From Anarhynchus alexandrinus (lineage: Eukaryota > Chordata > Aves > Charadriiformes > Charadriidae), in NCBI GenBank assembly GCA_008711295.1, contig VUYV01000181.1, positions 998,983-1,062,982 of the forward strand: DNA of 64,000 bases, read 5' to 3'. The notes beneath the pieces were generated by a model. It was not told the DNA's origin. It saw only the letters and a list, made by a program, of their open reading frames with translations, and searched no databases. Numbering within the stretch: position 1 is the first letter of the stretch; every line of letters starts with the position of its first letter. Positions 31,811 to 44,912 of this stretch are shown here, in pieces. Both the position numbers and the translations under genes were made by a program.

Positions 31811-34655
31811 AAACCACATAGGTTGGTTTGGATTGAGGCTGGGACAGGACATCCCACCCCTCCCCAGGGTTATCCCCAGCCTTGTAGCCATTGCCCAGCT
31901 CCTGGCAATTTTACTGCCGGAATGTGTCCCTTCACAGCACCCCATTCTTGCTCTGACTATGCTATAGCTGCTGCGAGCCAGGAAAAAACAGTGTTTTACA
32001 GATCCAATTTGCAGTTTTACACCAGATCCTGAGAAACTCGATGCCTGCGCGTTCGCCATCAACCCCAGACTTCTGTAAGCCGTACACACGCACGGATGTG
32101 AGCGGTGACGAAGAGACTGGCTCACACACAAAAACGCACACTCCGCAGCATTCAGAGCCCCTACCCCGGCCAACTCGCTCCTTCTATTATTGCCACGGGA
32201 GGATTGTTGCCATGTGTTCACTCACCCAAATCTCCCTGCAGCATTTTTAATCTAATCTTCTCTGTAACTGCAAGGTGAGGGTCATTTATAGCTATTTTTC
32301 ATAAAAACAATATTTCAACCCAAATAATAATAATGCAGAAGAGGAAAAAAAAAAAAAAAAGAACCTGAGAACTTGTTGGAGAGGAGAAACACGCATGAAT
32401 TAAGCTCAGAGGCTTGTCTCCCTCTGCTGGCCCCCGGACACGGCAGACAGGACTCAAACTCCTTTTCAAGGAGAAAAATACAGCACCAAACCCAGCCGCC
32501 ATCCTGGGTTGGTTGGGGGTTTTTTAGGCACTTTCTGTCCAGTCATGCACACACCTCTGAGAGAAGCAGGGACAATCTGAAGACGTTTTAGAGAAAGTAT
32601 CTACTGTTCACAAAGGACTGATTACTGCACGTGCAATGTAGGAACCAGCACCAGAACATACCTAGCTCTTTTTTCCTTCTCTTTTTTCCAAGGTAAGACT
32701 GTTCCCTACTGCGTATTTCCTAGTGATCCTCCTGAGCTAATATGCAAAGTCCCAGATATAGGTTTCCCTCCGAGCTAATTAATCTGTCACTTGCCCCACA
32801 GCTTCCCTGCAGACCTACTTCCATCCAGCCTGCAGCATCGCTGCCGTGTTCCCCTCCAAAGCCCTAACCCGGGCTTCAGGCTCACAGAGAGGTATTTCGG
32901 CGGAGCAGGAACAGCGGGGAAGGCTCTGCAGAGCTTTCCTGTAGGTGTTTTTGGTATGAGGGGGAGGAAAGGAGACGCAAAGAGCAGTTGCATACGTGGA
33001 TCTGATTTCAGGATGGAGCCTCAGAGGCATAGACACTACCTCTCTCTGTAACACATCATTCCCAAATGAATTCTATGCCTTGTACCTTGAACATGTGTGC
33101 GTGGGGGGAGGGAAGAGTTGGAATTTATGAAGTAAAAATTTTCACGAGGGTAGCTTAAAACTCTAGACTTAACCACAGTCTGTATCAGGATCTGAGACAA
33201 TCTGCAATTATTATCCCCGTCCTCATGATTTTTTTGAGAAACTGAGGTTGCATTATGCTGCTAATGTTTGTATCTGCAGAGCAACCATGGGGTTGGGGTT
33301 CTTTGGTACAAATCTTGGCTGAACTGTCTACATCTTCAACATTTTCTAAGTATCCGTGATGGTTTCTTTCTGCTTGATAATCTGCCTCTTGAAATCTGTA
33401 AGAATGGGCACCTATAATGAAATGAAATCTGTAAGAATGTTCCCTGACTCCTGTGATCATCTGTATTGCAAACAATTAGGGTCTTTCAGTGGCTTGACTC
33501 ACCAGAAATTACTCTTCTTTTTTTTTGGTTGAAATGTTAAAGGAAATCAATGCTGTTAAGAAAAAGACATCATAATTTGCAGGGGGAAGGGCAAACATGG
33601 TCATTTTTAGCCATCATGAAAACAAAAATTGCTATCCCCAGCTTAAGTATTATTGTGATGAAGTTGTTTTTCCGGTCAGAGCCCCATTTGTGCTGGATAC
33701 TTTACAAGTATACTGGTTTACCCGCAGGTAAGATCTCATTGGCATTTATACTAATATGCCTGGAGGGGAAGCGGCATGGAATCCTTATATTATCTCCATA
33801 ACTCTGCAGAGAAAAAGCTGAGAATTTTGCCATTTGTGTTGCTTTTGCTTTTCAGATCCTGTCCTGTTCATATGCCATCCAAAAGGAGCAGAAACTGCCC
33901 ATGGAAGTTTTCAGCCATTACGTGGAAACGCAGCCACCTCTGGAAAGAAACATGGGACCTCTTTGACAGCTATTTTATATGGCACTGTAGCAGAGTGGAG
34001 GAAAGAAAAAACGTGCCCATCTGAAATGGTGAAGGGGAGAGTGGGGAAAAGACAGTAAGCAGTCAAAATGCAAAATAATAGGAGCAACACTTAATTCCTC
34101 AATAAGGAGGTGGAAGAGAATGAATGACCACACATGGACAGACAGTGGATGTTATGTTTTGTAATAGAAATTTTCAGCCTGGATCATAGAAGCTGAAGCA
34201 CCCATAGGCTTTTCCTGAGAGGTCTGAGAAAGCCAACAGAGGAAAGTGAGCCAACTGCAAGGGCTTATTTTAGACTTCCACCTCCAGCAGGCAAAGCTTT
34301 AGGAGGCTTCAAATCAAAACAGGGTGGAAATCAGTGTTTTCTTCCAAAACAGGTCAGCCAGACCCCATCAACACCACCAGGTGGGGTTAGTCCAGCGTCG
34401 ATCCGCTGCCGACAAACACCAGGTAGTGAATAATAATTGCAGTCCCACTTCCTGCAGCAATTTCTCCATAGAGGTTTCTTATTGACCCAGCGCAGTTTAG
34501 CTTGTGAGATGTGATGAAATCATAGCCGGAGGGTTTATGGCAGTGGCTGCAGGCTATTAAAGCTCAGATGCCATCCTTAACTTGTGCTGTGGGCTCTTCT
34601 TTATTCATAACATGACAGCCAGAGGATGAGGTGTCAAGCGTAACACTAACGTTTC
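31811..34655. other. Non-coding stretch with old repeat-like tail
   Basis: No frame above about 110 codons has support. An A run lies at about 32345-32361. At about 33200-33260, AATTATTATCCCC followed by GAGAAACTGAGG resembles the conserved 3' part of ancient MIR-type SINEs. A short local duplication, GAAATCTGTAAGAATG, occurs near 33393 and 33424. A second AT-rich unique stretch lies at 33110-33190. Confidence 0.5.
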
Positions 34656-34659
34656 TTGG

Positions 34660-34862
34660 CACACATTGGTTTGTATTGCTCGCAAAACTTTGCCTTATTT
34701 AGGAGACGATTTGTGTATTTATAATTAATATGGATTAGATATTATTATCTATGCAATATGGCAGGCAAGCAGTTTAGAGAGGCTAACAGCTGTTCAATAA
34801 TGCAAATGATGCACACATAAATTACAGTTTAGTAATGGGATATTATTACCAACACACACAAA
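34660..34862. promoter_or_regulatory. Candidate conserved non-coding element with POU octamer
   Basis: ATGCAAAT, a perfect POU-domain octamer, is at 34800-34807. Around it are TTATAATTAATATGG (near 34719), GATTAGATATTATTATCTATGC (34733-34754, split here as a GATA/TAAT cluster), AACAGCTGTT (near 34785, an E-box in a perfect palindrome) and AAATTACAG. The mix of octamer, E-box and homeodomain words over 200 bp is typical of neural or developmental enhancers. Untested inference. Confidence 0.45.
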
Positions 34863-36585
34863 AGTTCAGAACCCAGGGGTGGCAAATATAAATAACCACG
34901 GCATGGAAACTTTGCCAAGCTTTCCCTAGACATGCAGCTGAGGTGCAGGGAATGGACCCAGGCAGTGGTTCCTCCTGCGTTCTCCAACTGGTCTCACTGA
35001 TCGCAGCAGTTATGAATGAAGAGGAAAACAGCGCAGCTGGCCTCAAAACAACCATCTAAGCTTTCTGTGCTCGCTCCCAGCCAAAAAACTCCCAGTGCTT
35101 TTGTTGACACCTGGAGTTTTTGAAGAAAGGCATCGGATTTGACAAACATTTAGTTGGGAAGGTTGGTCCGTTCTAAAAATAATCCCCAGGGAAGGATGTG
35201 GCTGTGAGACCCGTTCTCCAATTTTTTACTCAGCTGAAGAGATGCTGTAGCCCTGACGGGTCTGGGGGGTCAGGCAGGAACCCCAATGTGCTCACTGGAC
35301 CCTCCTGGGCAGTACAGGTGAATGAGACCGGGGTTGATGTGCTCGTCCCTCTGCACGTGCCGTAAATCCGAGGCACTCTGGACAGGCTGCACTCCTTCGC
35401 TATGAACTGCACGGAGCACAGCACATATTTCTCTTTAGGAAACCCTGGATGAAAATCCTGGCCCTATTTTTCACTCCAGTCACAGAGACTTCTGTTTTTA
35501 GACCCTGAGTTCTGCCAGCAAGATGCCCTAAGGTAAGGTTTCTCCCCAGATTTCAGGCTCAGTGATACCTTCAAACCTTGCTCAGAGATTCCCCGCCAGC
35601 AGCACCCTGTTACAAGTCCCGAAAGCTTCAGCTGGAGCTTATGCCTTATTAGACACCAAAGCCAGACAGTGTCCAAGAAACAAGGACTCAGTGGTTCTCG
35701 TGTCTTCAGGACTCCTTATCCCACAAACACCAGGAGAACGTGCCCCTCTTCTGCAAGAGATCTGCATGGGAGCATGTCCTGCTCTACCAGCACCTATCCG
35801 AGCAGTACCTCTGCAGGGATGAGGGAAGTGGGTAACCGCCTTCCTTAACTCAAGCTGAAAAGAAAGAGAGCACAGGGTGGACTTGTTCACCTCCTGATGA
35901 CAGCAACACGTTCATCTCCTCTCTAGCATCCTGCAAGGGCCTGGGAAAGGATGGTTGCCAGCGCTGCAGCTGGGAAGCCTTGAGAGAAGGAAAAGTGAGG
36001 CAGAGAAAGCACCGCAACGCCGGCGTAGCCTCCACCATCTGGGTGATGAACGTAGTAGGGTTTGGCACCAGCACTCACTCAGCTCCTCTTGTGCTTGTTA
36101 AGCCTGCCTAACTATATAAAATATACTGACAGGAGTCCTGTTAACAGAGCAAATCCAAATCAGCTCCTCTGCCAATATCCCAGTAAAGAGCAAAGGAGTG
36201 AGAGAGAAGCGGGCCACCACAGAAAGGCTTTGATTTTGCCCTTCCAAATCAGCTCTCACACAGAAAGGGCTAAGCTGGAGATATTGAAATGGGGTGAAAG
36301 GGAAGAGGGGAACAGGAAAGATGTAAAAGCAGAGAAAAAGTGAATAAAAATTGCACCTCTGTTCAGGTCTAAATCTGCACAGGACACACATATATCATCA
36401 TGAGTCAGAAGCTCAGCCGTGGCCCGTTTCCTTCACCGAATCCTCCTGCACGGTGGTTTAGCTAAGCTGTGGTACCCAGTGACTCCTACGCTGGGTGACA
36501 GACAAAATCCACAGGTCTCTCTTCCATCCTGACTTGTAATTCAGCCTGTGCTGATGATGTGCAGCAGAGGGAAGAGCATGGCATT
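34863..36585. other. Non-coding stretch, nothing recognised
   Basis: Multiple overlapping frames under 100 codons on both strands. No repeat class, RNA gene or motif cluster stands out. Confidence 0.5.
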
Positions 36586-36587
36586 TC

Positions 36588-36715
36588 CCCAGTGTCGTAA
36601 ATAAGGCTGAGATTACTGACAGCGTAGAATAGGACTGACTATTGCAATATTTAATCTGCTGGGTGGGCAATTCATTAAAACAGATATCTAGGGCTTTAAT
36701 CACTCTGCCAGGCTG
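36588..36715. promoter_or_regulatory. Candidate conserved non-coding element
   Basis: A compact complex patch contains GCTGAGATTACTGAC, TATTGCAATATTTAATCTGC (near 36643; TTGCAATA is C/EBP-like and TTAATC is OTX-like), CAATTCATTAAAAC and GGGCTTTAATCACTC. No coding frame is supported. Inferred from texture. Confidence 0.4.
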
Positions 36716-39700
36716 CCATCTGCTTCCCTCATGCTCCCTCCTGGCTTAGGCCAGGTCTCGATGTAGGAGGGGACAGCTTGCGAGAGGCACTTTGGGGTCT
36801 GCATCATAATTCATCATATGCGCGCAACAGAGCTCACTGTTTGGTGCTATGAATCCTACCACACATGTGCAACCACAATGATCCTGCTTGTGCACTGGGA
36901 AGGGGATGGAAAGAGCATGGGAGGTCCCAAGGTTTGGTTTGGCCTCTGGGCTGAAGCTGGGACCAGAAGTGAGTGGGGGAGCTGGATCCCCTAACCTCGC
37001 TGCCGTGTCAGCTGGGCTTGTGGAAAGCATCTGGCAATATTTACAGAGATGTTATTCACAGATATGAAATCAATTCATCTCATGAGCTTTCTTGCTGTGA
37101 TTCTCAGTGGCAAGAGTCTTCTTCAAAACCTGAGCTCTTTCTGTCCTGTGTACAACCTTAGAAACAACATTGCCACCCTCCCGGTCGCTTCTGCCAACAG
37201 CTGAAAAACAGGACTTCAGAGTGCTCCTGAGACATGTCCAGACTCAGTCTGATAGTGACCTTGTCTTCTTCACATCACCCATCCAGACCTCTGTGCCCAT
37301 CCTGATAGGACCGAGATGTGGTTTGGCTACGAGGCCTCCTGTTCCTGCAAACTCTGCTCTTTCTCAGGGCATCCCCAGCCAGCAGGTCAAGACGGAAAGG
37401 TCCATCAAGGGCTTCTTGCTCACTGGCCATGTACTCAGCAAGTGAGTACTGTGCTACCTGGAAGAGAAGGTCCCTCCAGGCATAAAGAGGAAAAAGGTCA
37501 GGAGCAGTGCTCAGACTTAGAGATCTGAACCAAAGATCGGTAAGTTTTGAGAATATTCCCCAAAAGAATTAACTACACCGCTGGCTGTGCACTGTGCAGT
37601 TTGTGAAGGGCAATTCTTTCTCATGCACCAGAAAGATGTCCCTACCCCTGAGGGTGGGGATTCATGGAAGAGTTGCTTCAAAGCAGCTTGCAGTCATGCT
37701 GCCTGTCTTGTGCCACTCTGGCAGGCAAGTGACATCCATTGCCCGCAGTGTGAACCAGAGGGAGAACTGCTGGGTGTTTGTGGCAGCTGTTCATCACGGT
37801 CACCTACTGCTGCCGTATCCTCCCCTTCTTGTTTTCACCCACATCCACAAAAGGTCTGATTTTATTTAGGTACATAGGTCCTGCAGAACATCACAGGGAC
37901 CTAGAGAGGACTGCGGGTGCGTATGAGGATGTAGGTTTTGTTCCTCAGCCCCTCTGTTCCTTGCCCGCAAGATGCCATCGTGAATCTGCCTTGTCTAACT
38001 TAGTAATACGTCCAGAGTCTGGGCTCTCCCTGGTATTATGTGACCCATTACCATCTGAGCAGTAGACGTTTTTAAATGTAAAAGAAAATTAGTAAATCTA
38101 CTTTTTCACTCACCAAATAAATATTAACACTACAATAAACAAAATGAAGCAGTACTCACCTCACCCTTCCTTATCCACATCAACACATGAGGATTTCCAA
38201 TCCCTCCAAAACAAAGGAGTTAGAGGAAACAACGAACATAATGAAGAGGTATTTTTTAGTGAACCTTCATCATATTTGAGCAGGGTTTTTTTTCATTCTT
38301 TGTATAACATCTTACACAGCAGGATCCTGATCTGATACAGGGAGTCCTAATTGTGACCATGACCACATGATGTCACTGCCATCACCCGTGTCAAATCCTG
38401 GGAGGACGGAGAGAGCTCAGAAGTCTCACAGCTTGCAGTCCCTTCGGCCAGGCAGTACAAGAGCTGCTCGACCATCCTGGAGTGAGCCAGAAGGTCATGA
38501 TCTGAACAGCCACCCTCCAGCTCTGCTAGTTCACAGCTGTGCTCCCAGCTTTGTGGAGCTCACCAAAAGGCAACTGAGAAGTCTGGTTTTCTAACAGATT
38601 TGGTGCATTACACACATTTACACCACAGTCTGGGTGAGGTTCCCTCACCTCTCAGCCACAAACTGAGTGTGACATTGCTGCACAGCCTCAGAGCATCTCC
38701 AGACCGTGAAGGCTGTGGGAATTAAAGGCAAATAACATCCCAAACATTTACACTGAGATATCAATGAGGAAAACCTTTCATCTCTGCTTCTCTTTCATCT
38801 TTTGCCTCCTCCTGACACACCTCCTTCCCATATTCCCTTCCAGGTCAGCAACGGCTATGTTTGGCTACCTTTACTAATGGTAAATGCTCACTTCTTTCTC
38901 AAGCAGACACGGGGTTGTCCAACCACCGGCTTCCCTACTTGCCGGTAAGCAAGGGGAAGGCTGAGCTGCACTAAGTGGTTTAATGTCTTCGCTGTTTCTC
39001 CCCATTGGCACTGCCCTGAGTGAATTGTGGGTCCCCCAGAGACAGGAGAGAGGTCCCAGAGGACAGACAGTACCTCCTAACTCCAACGCTGGAACTCAGA
39101 CGCAAACCGGCAAGGGGAGAGAAGCATTCAATAAATTCAGATTCCCCTTGAAAGACTTGAGAAGGCTCACAGAACCATATGCCAGCAGAATGGAAAATAT
39201 AAATATCTCATAATGAGATAGGCACTTGAGTCTCAGGAAGATTAAGAGAGAAATGCAGAGAAACAAACGGATGGCAGTGGGGCAGACAGGGAAGAGGAAG
39301 TATTTCTCTGGTATTTCTGCCATAAGGACTAAAAGATCCCACGAGTGACAAATTAAACGTGTTATTATTCCTGGGCAAGACGCTGTCATTTTTGTTTGCT
39401 AAGGCTCCCAATTCTCTACCCACATTTTCCAATAGCTGGCCTACACGGGGAGCAATTATGGCTGGGCTGAATTTGGGAGGAAAGGATCCTTAGGTGGCTT
39501 CATGCCCACTGGGCAGGGAATTTGGGTAGACTTGACTGAAAATAGACAGATGGTCTTGCATACCTATGGAGCCAAGAAGAGGGATGAATTAGAGACCCCT
39601 TCTTCCCCCAAAGCTGGTTTTATGGAGATGAGCATGAACGATGGGAAGAGACGTGGGGCACATCACTTAAAGCATCGCTGGACGGAGCTCTCCTGTTGCG

Positions 39701-40180
39701 GCGAAAAAGGCCGTGCAATAACGGGTCAGATCAGAGGATTCTGCCTTTACTTAAAGAAAGAGGTTAATACTAGTTAAAAACAGTGATGTGGCTTTTAGTT
39801 GCATGACAGCTGGTACCCGCCTGGCGCCGGAGAGCAGGGGCAGCCGGAGAGGTGCCTGCGGAGTGCCACCTCCCTGCTCCCAGGTCTCTTCCTGGCAGCA
39901 AACTCATCTACCCAACCTCCCTGAAGGAACTCCACAGACACAGAGATTAAGGAAACATTTAGCCAGCCAGGCAGGAGCGCTGTCCCAGTGAGAAGTCCAT
40001 CTTAACCAGTAGGGGTTCAAAACTAATTTGTCCATTTGATTTCCAAGAAGTTGATGCCTTCAGTGCAGTAAATGAGTCTCGTAAATGGAGGTCACAGCAG
40101 GGCCTGTTGTTTGCTTTTGCTCCTGTCAGGAGCCAAGCATAAGGGCTTTCACATGCCACTCTGCATTTCAAACCAGTAAT
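36716..40180. other. Non-coding stretch, nothing recognised
   Basis: The open frames (up to 97 codons) are interleaved on both strands with no family signature. AT-rich intervals occur at 38060-38140 and 38240-38340. No interspersed repeat is recognised. Confidence 0.5.
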
Positions 40181-40182
40181 GG

Positions 40183-40262
40183 CAGCCTGGGAGCCTTTAA
40201 GTAGGCCCTAATTAGCACTGATAGATTTCAGGGTGCTCTGAGGCCTTTGCAGAGCTGGGAGG
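40183..40262. promoter_or_regulatory. Weak candidate conserved patch
   Basis: GCCTTTAAGTAGGCCCTAATTAGCACTGATAG-like sequence (around 40193-40225) contains a palindromic CTAATTAG homeodomain site. The patch is short and the evidence weak. Confidence 0.25.
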
Positions 40263-43200
40263 CAGCCTCCTTCATTGCTTGAGTGACAAAAAGGTTCAGT
40301 GGGACTCGGTTTTTGAAACAGCTCAATAGAAGTGGTTATGACATGGCCACAGGCCTTGAATTAACAGCTGATCCAACAAAGAAAAGAGGTGAAACAGCAA
40401 CCAATTAATGTTTCTTCTTGTGCCATCTCCAAAAAATGAATTTCCAGAGAGCTGCAGGTTTGGATTGCAGCTGCTTACCTGCATTTTCTCCAGTCCTTTG
40501 GTTCTGCAAAGTTGGGGGTGGCTCATAGTAAAAAATATGCCAAGTCATAACTCCTGGTACTTTTTAACCCCCCTGTGTTTGTTTGATAGTTTATGAACTG
40601 TTGCAGAATTATTATGATTAAGTTCAGTCTCAGTAGCTTATGCTTTTAACTTGGCAAACCTCCAGTTGTGACAAGCACGTGTGGGTCAAAAGGATGTGAC
40701 CTGTATGTCTTTTACTCATAGGACTATAATTCTGCATGGGTTCTATTCCAGTGGGGGGAAAAAAAACTCTAAGAAACAAGGAACAAATTGTTCCATAAGA
40801 ATTAATAAATCCCAGTTTCCATGTATTTGTGTCACTGTTTCACCCCCAACGTTTTCCTCTCAGAGACACCTTGCTAGAGGCATTTACAGTCTTAATCACC
40901 CACTCGGCATTACCTCTGGCATTCCTCCACCCACACCAGCTCTATACCATGAGCTGGGTGCCTTCGCTGCCAGCTGGGATGTGTTGTGTTGGAGCTATAG
41001 CTGCCGTGGCTGGCTGGCCCGTGATGACCAGTCAAAGCATTCCCCACTGCACTGGGCCATATTCAGTCTTGCTCAGAGGATTACATCCCGCACGTTCTGT
41101 GCTGTGTGTAGAGAGGAGTAATCTTGATGGTAGTGCAGTGGAGGTGCAGGCTATTGGGTAGCAAATGAAAGCACGCTGGAGATACCTTTGCTGCTCTTTG
41201 TCATCTTCACATACCCCCACACACAGTTGCTGCATCCCAGGGAGTATGTGAAACACCATCTGAAAAGATTTGGGTAAATTCATGGGTCGTTGTTCATCAG
41301 TCTGGGTTCAAAACTGCTCTAGCACAGTGGCCATGGACAAGGGCCTGCTTTGATTTCTTTGTACAAAGGAGGACAGCGGTGCTGGTTTTGGTCGCCTCCG
41401 CAGATTGTGCGCTCTGTGTGTGCCTGTAGGTCACTTAGAGCCATGGGACCCAGCCTCATCTGTTGACCAATGCTACTCTGCTGCTGACTCAGCAACAGTA
41501 GAGTCTGCATACCCTCTATTACACACATCACATACACCAATGTCTGCACAAGTTCAAAGAAGGTGCACTGACTTTCAGGTGTGAAATAAACTGGAATCCT
41601 GTGTTCTTGTCTGATCGCTGCAGCGGTATTAAACAACAACAACAAAAAAAGACAACAGCAAAAAAGTGTGTTGTGTTTGGAAACTTAATGCAGAAGGGCA
41701 AAGGGCTTTATCTACAAATGAAAGGTATGCAGGAATGAAGGAGGAGAGGAAAAACCCAAAAACTTACACAGCTTAGGGGAAAAAAAGGGCAGTTAAGAAG
41801 GGATTTAATTGATAATGGTTTAGATAATGTCAAGTGAAGTTTCTATTCTCAGCCCAAGTGCAGATGATGAGGCAAAAGGACTAAATGTAGAAATTAAAGA
41901 AATACCCATTCAAAGCTAAACTGAGAAACCTTTTGTCACACAGAGAATCATAAGCATGTGAGAAGTCCCAGCAGGAGAGGTTCTCAAGGCAAAATAACAC
42001 TGGGGGCATTCAGGAAATAATTAGCTGGCTTCCTGGAGGGAGAAGTAGATGTGTGTGAGGAAAGGAAGAGTGTGTGAGAGGAGGGGGAGGACTAGAATGA
42101 GATAAGATTCTAATAGGAAGAATGGATGAGGAATGAGGGGCCTTTAACTCATTCCACGCAGGGGGAAAAAAAGTAAGTAAGTAAGTAAAGGAAGAAGAAG
42201 ATCTGTTATGCTCAATTTAATGAGCTCCTCTGGAGTGGCAGTCCAGATCAGACATGTGAAATGAGGCTCCTGGCTCAGTTGGAGACAAACCGTTCCCAAC
42301 TCACAGCATCCTCTCTGCGGGTGGCCACTTGTTGCAGAACAAAGTGACCCATGGGCTGCTCCTGATCCCTGCAGCCAGCGCACAGATGTTGGTGAGTGTT
42401 TCCTCTTCCCAGTTCATGGTTACCTTGTTCAGACCATCCTCAGCTGGAGCCTCTGGTATGGCTTTGCAACGTAGACTAGGTTGGACCCTCATTGCTCTTG
42501 CGTTGATCCCCATTTCCATCAGGGACAGCTGCATTTGTCAACAACATTATTACTCCCATTATTGATGCTGTTGCAAATCAAAGCATTTCTGTAGGAACAA
42601 TCCTTCCAGCTCTCATGGGAGGAACTACCTGTTCTATCTCAGACATCATGTGTTGATATGGAGAGCTGCCCTCTAAACATATCTGTCTCTCTCAGTTGAC
42701 TACAAATGGAGGTCAGATAACCATCACACTGTCAATGCCTGACTTTTGGGCGGTTCAAACTGTGAGACACAAATCCCACACCACAAGCAAAAACTCCAGT
42801 GCAGTGCACTTGCAGTAGGGCCTTGGGTTTTTTCCCTGAAATTTCAAGCACTTTGATGTCATTACCCTTTTGCAGGTACCTTCTGATAATTCTTATGCAG
42901 AAAGTTGCTGCCACAATTGCTCTAATCTCAGTAGTTTCTCATTTTTTTTTTACTATAAAAGTGATAAATGATGATGCTTTTAAAATTAATTTCCATTCTA
43001 GCAGCTCATGACAGCCCCTTTGTCTGTGTTACTTGCAACAAAGTAAAAAAATTAAGAAATGGATTTCATGGGTTTTATCCTCAGTGCTAACACACAAAAA
43101 AACCCTAAAACAGTAAGGAAAAACTAAGCACAGCCAAAAGGTGCAAGAGCTACAGAAAGACATATGAAAGATGTTTTTCTGTATCAAATACATCCTCTGA

Positions 43201-44685
43201 TTTTCTCCTTTCACAACCATACCCAAACCAAAGGATGTTCTTTTTAAGAGAAGATGTGGAAGGTTTCTGGGCTCTAACCTTGAAATTCGTACATATCGTC
43301 CAAGCAGGTAGCAAACATCTTCCCCCAACTGCCTGCCAACCCTTAATTGGAGCACTCACCTTTAAGGAAGAGAGTTCAGAGTTTGGGCCTATTTAACCAG
43401 TGGCTTTTCAGCAGTAACTGCTAACGAGGATACCAATTAGCACTAAATTTTGCTACATAAGGAGGGGTCCACTAGGAACCAAACTGAGACTGCCGCAGGA
43501 TCTGATCTGACCATTTAGCTCAGGCCACTGAGCAGCTGCCAGCAGCTAATCACTGCAACCCACTACCAGGCTCTGCTGGACCTGAACCACTGGCTGCGAC
43601 ATCCAGGGGCAGTCACGTCCCCACGAGGGCCTTCCCCCATCCTCAGAAAGGTTCCCTGTCATTAGCTGTCCCTCCTTCCACGGTCTGGCTCCAATCTCTG
43701 TTGGAAAGAGGCAATCTGTGCCAGTCTCCGCCCTTGCTTTCATGCAATGTCCCATCAATGATGAATCCCAGTAAAAGTGGTTTGTAGACTGCAAGCAACA
43801 GCTTGTTTGGAGTGTTTCAGAGCTGCCAAAAGTATGGATGGGATGGAGCCCAAACGCATGGGTCAAGCCACTGAGAAGGGGTTGGGAGAGCCTATATCTA
43901 GGTGGTCTGAGACAATGGAATAGGGTATTAGTCAGCCAGAGCTCAGACACCATTGCTAGAAACCTACCTCCAGTCTGTCTCTCAACACCAAATGGTCTAG
44001 CTCAACATACACACCGTTCTGTTGGGTATTTTCTAGCACAGCCAAAATCACCATCTGAAAACAACCCCAAGCTCAGGTCTGTCTCCAAGCAAAGGAGCTT
44101 CCCACTCTTCACAGGTGTAGAAATCCACAGCAGATTTCACAAATAGCAATCCCTTCTCCTGCAAATAGCCGTGGATCCCTGCTGGAGGGCTTGAGGCACA
44201 CAATTCCCCATGCACTTCCCCCAAAGCTTCCTTCCCAGCAGGAAATCACTGCAGCTAACAGAGAACCAGTTTCCTGCCTTGCTGTGCTTCTGCAGCCTGT
44301 TTCCATGCCTTTCTACCCACAGCCTGCCAGCGCAAAGAGCAAAGGCACAGTCTAGCACCAGTCACAGCTATGAGAAGGTCACTGAAGCCTAAATCACACT
44401 CTCAGGCTACCCCTAAAGAGATGAAGGGGAATAAGGCACCATGGCTGCAGGCTACAGTTTAAATGGGACAGAAAGACAGGAAAAAAAGCCAGCATCTTCC
44501 CCTGAGGCCCCTGACAAGGGGTAAATTAATGAGGAGATACAAAGACTGGAGATTAGCATTTGGGCTTATTGAAGGAGAAGAGATTGTAGGAGGTCTGGAA
44601 GGGGACAACAGAGAGTGTATAAACCCTTTAATCTGGCAGATAGCGGCTGTCGGGGATACATGTTCCAACCTGCTCCATGACACTG
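40263..44685. other. Non-coding stretch with possible decayed coding-like segments
   Basis: The longest frames are 146 (+, 40681-41121) and 135 (-, 43546-43953) codons, with no domain recognised. A (AAGT)4.5 repeat is at 42171-42188. At 42531-42656 a stop-free 42-codon stretch reads as a hydrophobic, membrane-like peptide (FVNNIITPIIDAV), bounded by stops, and the overlapping + frame upstream is also hydrophobic. This could be a chance frame or a very old pseudogene. I make no gene call. Confidence 0.4.
42171..42188 (+). repeat. Short (AAGT)n microsatellite
   Basis: Four and a half tandem copies of AAGT after a short A run. Confidence 0.9.
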
Positions 44686-44687
44686 TA

Positions 44688-44912
44688 GATCATGTTAGCC
44701 TTTGTGCTGGTTTAATTGGAGCTTTGCAGTTGCCCTTGGTCACTGCTAATTGCCTTAATTGAAATGGTGCACGTCTGCGCGAGCGGGAATACATGCCTGT
44801 GTGGGTTTAAGAGGAAAACACATCCTCAGCGTTCCGAGCCATTGTCCAATGAGTTTGGGCTGAATTATGTGATTGCATCAGCTGCCTGCAGTGCTTTAGA
44901 AAAGCTGGTTGG
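44688..44912. promoter_or_regulatory. Candidate conserved non-coding element
   Basis: GTGCTGGTTTAATTGGAGC (near 44704) and CTGCTAATTGCCTTAATTGAAATGG (44744-44767, with two TTAATTG/CTAATTG homeodomain words) are followed by GAATTATGTGATTGC near 44862. CAATTA-type NKX/homeodomain words are prominent. Function inferred. Confidence 0.4.

Noticed and set aside
40681..41645. Frames of 146, 110 (+) and 108 (-) codons as remnants of a protein gene
   Set aside because: Some hydrophobic segments are visible, but no family is recognisable and frames overlap on both strands.
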